NCBI GenBank assembly: GCA_031270725.1
Contig: JAISWS010000039.1
Span: forward strand, 1 to 35,967
Length of the DNA stretch: 35,967 nt
Origin: Syntrophomonadaceae bacterium
GTDB taxonomy: Bacteria; Bacillota; Syntrophomonadia; Syntrophomonadales; Syntrophomonadaceae
Direction of reading: 5' to 3'
The notes below the pieces were generated by a model. The model ran no database searches. It saw only the letters and a list, made by a program, of their open reading frames with translations, and was not told the DNA's origin. The position numbers were made by a program, and so were the translations under genes. This document shows positions 30,334 to 35,967 of the stretch, one piece after another (the stretch's first letter is position 1; every line of letters starts with the position of its first letter).

Positions 30334-30563
30334 ACTTTAAATCTCCTTATTAAATAACAGCCTTTATTTCCAAGGTATTCCGGCCTTTTTCCAGCCTCCC
30401 TGTCATCCGCGGCTGCGTTTTTTCGTTACTTTTACAGCCTTCTATAATGCAGAGGGGCTTTGCCCGGCGGCAATATGAGCTTCACCGTTGTGTACTCAGA
30501 ACCTGTTTTTTCATATCACGCATGAAAAAGCGCCAGGCTTTTACAGAGGAGAATATTTTAATT

Positions 30564-31763
30564 TCACAATTGCACCGTAGCGGCCACATTATTTTGACAG
30601 GCAAGCACTCCTGGCAATTGCAGCCCTTCTAAAAATTCTAACGCCGCTCCTCCGCCAGTCGAAATATGCGTTATGTCATGCTCCAAGCCTAAATCCTGAA
30701 CAGCGGCGGCCGAATCTCCGCCTCCGATTATAGTAACCGCGTCAGAAGCAGCGAAAACTTTGGCTATCTGTTTAGTACCTTGGGCAAACTGCGAATATTC
30801 ATAAACTCCTAAGGGTCCATTCCATATGATAGTTTTAGCTTGCTTGATAGCCGCTTCAAACATTTCAATAGTTCTCGGGCCAATATCTAATATTTTCATA
30901 TCAGCCGGCACTTCGTCTATGTTTACGACACTAGCTTCAGCTTCTGCCGAAACTTCCCCGGCAATCACCACATCAGAAGGCAGCAATAATTTAACTCCGG
31001 CATTTTGCGCTTTAAGCATTAAAATATTAGCTTCGCCAATAAATCGGGCATCGTACAATGAGCTGCCAATTCCATATCCTAACGCTTTTATGAAAGTATT
31101 AGCCATTCCTCCGCCAATTAAAATATATTCCATGTGTTCTAAAAAATTATCAATCAAACCTAATTTGTCAGATATTTTAGCCCCGCCCAATATAGCCATG
31201 CTGGGTTTTTGCGGACTTTCCAAGACTTTACTCAGCATATTCACTTCTTTTTCCAGCAAAAACCCAGCATAAGAAGGTAAAAATTCCGCAATTCCTGATG
31301 TGGAGCAATGCGCCCTATGCGCAGTTCCAAAAGCGTCGTTTATATATATATCTCCCCAAGCCGCTAATTTTTTGGCATGCCCGGGGTCGTTTTTTTCTTC
31401 TTCCGCATAAAATCTGACGTTCTCCAATAACAAAATATTCCCTGGCTGTAATCGCTCTACTTGTTCTTGAACAGCTGGGCCAATACTGTCTTCAGCCATA
31501 ATAACCGGCATGGCCAGTAAGCCTTGTAAATGCCCGGCAACGTTTTTCAGACTGTATTTTACCTGCGGTTTACCGTCCGGCCGTCCTAAATGACTCATTA
31601 TTATAACCGCCGCGTTTTGTCCGAGTATATATTTTATAGTTGGCAGCGCCGCTCTCATTTTAGTATCGTCAATTATTTCGCCTTCATCATTCAAGGGCAC
31701 GTTAAAATCGACTCGCAAAACAATTTTTTTTCCCTGCATGTCAGCATTTTTCATGCTGCGCAT
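30564..31763 (-). CDS. pgk: Phosphoglycerate kinase
   Basis: 'KKIVLRVDFNVPLN', 'SHLGRPDGK', 'GGAKISDKLGLI', 'IIGGGDSAAAV'; ATG at 31763 after GGGGGTG. Confidence 0.98.
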   Translation of the reverse strand: MRSMKNADMQGKKIVLRVDFNVPLNDEGEIIDDTKMRAALPTIKYILGQNAAVIIMSHLGRPDGKPQVKYSLKNVAGHLQGLLAMPVIMAEDSIGPAVQEQVERLQPGNILLLENVRFYAEEEKNDPGHAKKLAAWGDIYINDAFGTAHRAHCSTSGIAEFLPSYAGFLLEKEVNMLSKVLESPQKPSMAILGGAKISDKLGLIDNFLEHMEYILIGGGMANTFIKALGYGIGSSLYDARFIGEANILMLKAQNAGVKLLLPSDVVIAGEVSAEAEASVVNIDEVPADMKILDIGPRTIEMFEAAIKQAKTIIWNGPLGVYEYSQFAQGTKQIAKVFAASDAVTIIGGGDSAAAVQDLGLEHDITHISTGGGAALEFLEGLQLPGVLACQNNVAATVQL

Positions 31764-31808
31764 TCCTAACACCCCCATTTTAACGGTTCGCAAAACATTT
31801 TATAATTC

Positions 31809-32822
31809 TTAAAAATTACCGTAACTTTTATCCGCTATATAAGATACAACATCAACTACCCTGGATGAATAACCCCATTCATTATCATACCAAGCCACGA
31901 TTTTAGCGATTTTATTTTCCACAGCCATAGTTAACAGGCCGTCAACCACCGCTGAGCTTTCTTCTCCTTTATAATCCGAAGAAACTAACGGCTCTTCCGT
32001 ATATTTTAAGATGCCCTTCAGCTCTCCTTCAGCGGCTTGTTGGAATTTTTCATTTAAATCTTTGGCTGTGGCCGGTTTCGTGAGTTCAACCGTAAGGTCC
32101 ACCAAAGAAACTACCGGGGTGGGAACTCTGATAGATATCCCGTCTAATTTCCCTTTTAATACCGGCATGACCAGTTCCACCGCTGTCGCGGCTCCAGTAG
32201 TGGTAGGGATCAGCGAAAGCCCTGCGGCTCTGGAGCGTCTTAAATCTTCATGTTCCAAATCCAGCACCCGCTGATCATTAGTGTAAGAATGAACCGTATT
32301 CATGACTCCATGCTCAATGCCAAAGTTGTCTAAAACCACTTTAGCCACCGGCGCTAAACAATTAGTCGTACAGGAAGCGTTAGAAACTATTTTATACTCA
32401 GGTCGGTAGTCATGATGGTTTACTCCCATAACAATGGTTTGCTCAACATCTTTAGCCGGAGCCGTGATCACAACTTTATCGGCGCCGGCGGCAAGATGCG
32501 CCTCGGCGTCTTTGCGTTTTCTGAAAACACCGGTTCCTTCAACCACTATTTGTACTCCGAGATCTTGCCACGGCAAACAGCTCGGCTCACGTTCAGACAA
32601 ATATTTGGCTTTCTTTCCGTTTATAATGAAATCATCGCCTTTAACAGAAAAATTATGGGCGTAAGTCCCATATAAAGAATCATATTTAAATAAATGTGCG
32701 CTTGATTTAATATCTGCCAAATCATTTATAGCCACTATTTCAATATCTTTTTTTAGAGAAGCTATCCTTGTCACCAGCCGTCCTATCCTGCCAAAACCAT
32801 TAATTGCGATTCTAACGCTCAT
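31809..32822 (-). CDS. gap: Glyceraldehyde-3-phosphate dehydrogenase, type I
   Basis: 'VRIAINGFGRIGRLVTRIA', 'SNASCTTNCLAPVAKV', 'WYDNEWGYSSRVVD'. Confidence 0.99.
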   Translation of the reverse strand: MSVRIAINGFGRIGRLVTRIASLKKDIEIVAINDLADIKSSAHLFKYDSLYGTYAHNFSVKGDDFIINGKKAKYLSEREPSCLPWQDLGVQIVVEGTGVFRKRKDAEAHLAAGADKVVITAPAKDVEQTIVMGVNHHDYRPEYKIVSNASCTTNCLAPVAKVVLDNFGIEHGVMNTVHSYTNDQRVLDLEHEDLRRSRAAGLSLIPTTTGAATAVELVMPVLKGKLDGISIRVPTPVVSLVDLTVELTKPATAKDLNEKFQQAAEGELKGILKYTEEPLVSSDYKGEESSAVVDGLLTMAVENKIAKIVAWYDNEWGYSSRVVDVVSYIADKSYGNF

Positions 32823-33011
32823 GAATATATCCTTTCCCATCATTATTACCGGACGAAAGACTTTAACACCGCCCGGCTTCTGAAATTAGTATTAACAACT
32901 TACGCAAATTTCTTTATTTATTATTCCCCATATATATTACAAATACAAAATAACTCCAAGTATAATACTGGCTGTTTTTCCAATGCGGTTCCATACATTT
33001 ACAGTAAAATA

Positions 33012-34397
33012 TCAATACCTTTTTCTGCTCATAGTGGAAGGTATCCCCAATTCCTGTCTGTATTTAGCTATCGTACGCCTGGAAATTCTTATACCCTTTT
33101 CCTTAAACAGCTGCGCTATCTGCTCATCGCTGAACGGCTTCATGTTATCCTCGTTATCAATAATTCCCTCCAGCATGTGTTTTATGCTTTTTGAAGAAAC
33201 CCGATCCATTCCATGATAAGAATCCATGCCGGAACTGAAAAAATATTTTAATTCGTATAACCCCTGGGGCGTTTGTATATATTTATTAGTAGTTGCCCTG
33301 CTGACAGTTGACTCGTGTACATTGGCCATTTGTGCTATTTGCTGAAGTTTAAGAGGCTTTAAATATTGGATTCCCTTATCCAGAAATTCACTTTGAACAT
33401 CAACTATACATCTGGCCACTTTATCTAAAGTCATCTTTCTTTGTTCAATGCTTCGAATCAGCCAGAGAGCCGAGCCCATCTTATCTTCCAGATATTTCCT
33501 CGTTTCGTCCGGGAAACTGCCGGGCTGCCTTAATATGTTTTCATAAAGCCTGCTGACAATTAAGCGCGGATAATTTAAATCATTGACATAAACTATATAT
33601 TCGCCGTCGATATTTTCCACAAAAACTTCCGGTACAATATATCTTATTTCCTGATCGCTGCTGTACTGATAACCAGGCTTGGGGTCTAAAGTTCTGATCA
33701 GGTCGCATATTTCCTGGGTTTGTTGTACGGAAATCGCCAACACGCAGGCTATTTTATTTAATTTGCCCTTGGCCAGGTCATCCAAATGGTTTTCAATAAT
33801 TTTACGGGCAATCTCACTTTCCTTGCCGTAATGCTTCAATTGCAAAAGCAGGCACTCTTCCAAGTTACGCGCTCCCACTCCATGCGGATGGAAAGAATGA
33901 ATGACTTGTAATATTTCTTCAACTTTCGTCAAACTAACATTTAAGTTATGAGCTACTTCATGTAAATCAATGCACAGATACCCGTTATGGTCAAGGTTTC
34001 CAATCAAATAAATTCCTATTTCTATTTCTTCTTCAGTTAAATCCACCAAATGCAATTGAAATTCCAAATGTTCAAATAAACTAGGCGCCTTAGTTAAATA
34101 ATTTTCATAAGTTTTCTCTTCTTTTTGCTCTTTCAGGCCAATATCGATATCCCGATCATGATATATTTCTAACCATTCTTCCAGGCGTGTCGCTTCATCT
34201 TCATCCAAATTTTCCGCATTATCTTCCAAATCATCCAAATCCTTCTCCTCTAAAAAAGGATTCTCTTCAAGTTCATTTTGGATATACTCATTTAGCTCCA
34301 GGGTAGACATCTGCAGAATAGCAATAGCTTGTCTCAACTCAGGCGTCATCATCAGCTTTTGCTGTTGTTCTACAAATAACGAGTTAACCATTTTCAT
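33012..34397 (-). CDS. rpoN: RNA polymerase sigma-54 factor
   Basis: N-terminal 'QQQKLMMTPELRQAIAILQMSTLELNEYIQNELEENPFLE'; RpoN box 'ISRRTIAKYRQELGIPSTMSRKR'. Confidence 0.97.
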   Translation of the reverse strand: MKMVNSLFVEQQQKLMMTPELRQAIAILQMSTLELNEYIQNELEENPFLEEKDLDDLEDNAENLDEDEATRLEEWLEIYHDRDIDIGLKEQKEEKTYENYLTKAPSLFEHLEFQLHLVDLTEEEIEIGIYLIGNLDHNGYLCIDLHEVAHNLNVSLTKVEEILQVIHSFHPHGVGARNLEECLLLQLKHYGKESEIARKIIENHLDDLAKGKLNKIACVLAISVQQTQEICDLIRTLDPKPGYQYSSDQEIRYIVPEVFVENIDGEYIVYVNDLNYPRLIVSRLYENILRQPGSFPDETRKYLEDKMGSALWLIRSIEQRKMTLDKVARCIVDVQSEFLDKGIQYLKPLKLQQIAQMANVHESTVSRATTNKYIQTPQGLYELKYFFSSGMDSYHGMDRVSSKSIKHMLEGIIDNEDNMKPFSDEQIAQLFKEKGIRISRRTIAKYRQELGIPSTMSRKRY

Positions 34398-34446
34398 ATT
34401 GTCCCCCCCTTTTCAGGTTTATGATTAGAAAATATAGTAAAAATTA

Positions 34447-35385
34447 TCATTTTCGCCCGTGTCCGATTATTTCCCGCGCCCTTTTTTCTAATCTTCTCAT
34501 ATGATAAGCTACTCCGGACTTACTTAAAGGCGGGGTTAACATTTCTCCCAATTCTTTTAAAGTCGCGTCCGGGTAAGAAATCCTCAATTGCGCAATTTCA
34601 TTTAATGGAGCGGTTAAGCTTCCCAGTTCCTCATTTACGCTCAATTTTTCCACCAGTTCTATTTGTCTTACCGCCGCTTCAATGGTTTTCGCCAAATTAG
34701 CGGTCTCACAGTTCACTTGCCGGTTTACTGTGTTACGCATTGATTTCAGGATACGAATGTTTTCAAAATGCAATAAAGCTTTACTGGCTCCGGCTATTCG
34801 TAAAAAATCTACAATTTGCTCACTCTCTTTAATATAAATTACAAGCTGCTGTTTTCGTTGTACTATGCGAGCATGTAAATTAAATTTTGAAAAAAGCTTA
34901 ACCAGTTCGCTTGCTAATTCGTCATTGTTCAATACAATTTCCAAATGATAATTGCTTTCCGGCTTACTGATAAATCCCCGGCTTAAAAAAATCCCTCTTA
35001 AAAAAGCCTTCCGGCAGCAATTTTTTGACACCCAAGTCCGGTTTATTATATTCTTTGCATTCAGCGGCATTTTGAAATCAGCTAACTCTTTTTTTTGTTC
35101 AGCGTCCAGAAGCGCGCTTATGCTATACCTTCTGGTTTTCTTGAATCTCTTTTTATTATCGATTTCAACAGTCGCCTGTACATGATAAGTTTGTTTTAGT
35201 AATTGAAAAACTTTACGCGCAGTAGCTGCATTTTCAACTTTAACCAATAATAGATATTCTTCATTAGGCATAGTAAATTCCTGCCCGCTGGTAATAAATA
35301 TTGCATGCAGCTCAGCTTTCCTGCAACATTCCTTATCCGGGATAATCCTGGCTAATTCATTTCGTACCTCAGCGGCAAAACTCAT
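34447..35385 (-). CDS. whiA: DNA-binding protein WhiA
   Basis: 'SFAAEVRNELARI', 'CCRKAFLRGIFLSRGFIS..YHLEIVLNN', C-terminal HTH 'LRISYPDATLKELGEMLTPPLSKSGVAYHMRRL'. Confidence 0.97.
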   Translation of the reverse strand: MSFAAEVRNELARIIPDKECCRKAELHAIFITSGQEFTMPNEEYLLLVKVENAATARKVFQLLKQTYHVQATVEIDNKKRFKKTRRYSISALLDAEQKKELADFKMPLNAKNIINRTWVSKNCCRKAFLRGIFLSRGFISKPESNYHLEIVLNNDELASELVKLFSKFNLHARIVQRKQQLVIYIKESEQIVDFLRIAGASKALLHFENIRILKSMRNTVNRQVNCETANLAKTIEAAVRQIELVEKLSVNEELGSLTAPLNEIAQLRISYPDATLKELGEMLTPPLSKSGVAYHMRRLEKRAREIIGHGRK

Positions 35386-35967
35386 TGCTTACCATTCTTT
35401 CTCTGTTCATTTATTATTTTTATTATGGTCTCAGCCAATTTATCAGAATCATGCCATGCCAAATCATAATTAGCTACCAGGTCTTCCTCAATTATCCGTA
35501 CTTTCATTTTAGCTATTTCTTCTTTATTAAGCAATTTAACCGGCCGCGCCCGTTCCCGTTTATAGTTTTCCAAACGGTTTTTATCTATGGTTGTGTTACT
35601 ATAAAGTATATCATCTATTGCCCCTGCGCCTAAATATTTATTAATCGTTTTCAAGTGGTCAAAAACATCCAGTTCATCTGTTTCGCCGGCTTCTGTCATA
35701 ATATTGCTCACATAAATCTTTCTGCCCGGCGCTTTGGAAATAGCCTGCGGTATTCCCGCCACCAGCAAATTAGGGATAATGCTGGTATAAAGGCTGCCCG
35801 GGCCTATTATTATCGCCTCCGCCGCATCTATGGCGGCAATAGTTTCAGAAGCCGGCTGGCAGACGTTGGGTTCTAAAAACACATTCTGGATTTTTCCGTT
35901 ATATTCCCTGATTGCGGTCTCACCCAATATGACAGCTCCGTCTTCCATATTGGCTCCCAATACTGCT
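35382..35967 (-). CDS. yvcK: YvcK/CofD-like gluconeogenesis factor, N-terminus cut by the window edge
   Basis: 'IIGPGSLYTSIIPNLLVAGIPQAISKAPGRKIYVSNIMTEAGETD', open upstream to window end (...AVLGANMEDGAV); ATGA overlap with whiA. Confidence 0.93.
   Translation of the reverse strand, partial: AVLGANMEDGAVILGETAIREYNGKIQNVFLEPNVCQPASETIAAIDAAEAIIIGPGSLYTSIIPNLLVAGIPQAISKAPGRKIYVSNIMTEAGETDELDVFDHLKTINKYLGAGAIDDILYSNTTIDKNRLENYKRERARPVKLLNKEEIAKMKVRIIEEDLVANYDLAWHDSDKLAETIIKIINEQRKNGKQ

Noticed and set aside
32944-32980. Possible sigma-54 promoter (TGGAACCGCATTGGA on the minus strand) upstream of gap
   Set aside because: Lacks the essential -12 GC; only a weak match and likely chance.

Overview
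The 36 kb window looks like chromosomal core sequence from an anaerobic, probably endospore-forming Firmicute (inferred from yunB, rubredoxin/FprA, whiA, RNase R/SmpB/tmRNA and SLH-type surface proteins). Left to right it contains: a 5'-truncated SLH-domain surface protein with internal repeats; a minus-strand FprA flavodiiron protein plus rubredoxin pair (rubredoxin is missing from the ORF track); tRNA-Gln and gltX; yunB; a membrane-anchored PstS-like protein with an in-frame (ATGGAA)n repeat; an ADP-ribosylglycohydrolase; a FIST protein plus soluble hybrid histidine kinase pair; a tRNA cluster (Tyr, fMet, Thr, Met) feeding rpmG-secE-nusG-rplKAJL, which ends in a hairpin and an S41 protease gene instead of rpoBC; tRNA-Glu; a coiled-coil protein made of 42-bp tandem repeats; rmuC; and a long minus-strand block yvcK'-whiA-rpoN-gap-pgk-tpiA-gpmI-eno-secG-esterase-rnr-smpB-ssrA. 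No CRISPR array, transposase or prophage was recognised. The best candidate for a less-described system is the FIST/hybrid-kinase module, possibly NosP-like sensing, with a flavodiiron NO/O2 reductase nearby. The next best are the two repeat-built proteins (coiled coil and SLH) and the interrupted rplL-rpoBC order. No wholly novel system is proven from sequence alone.
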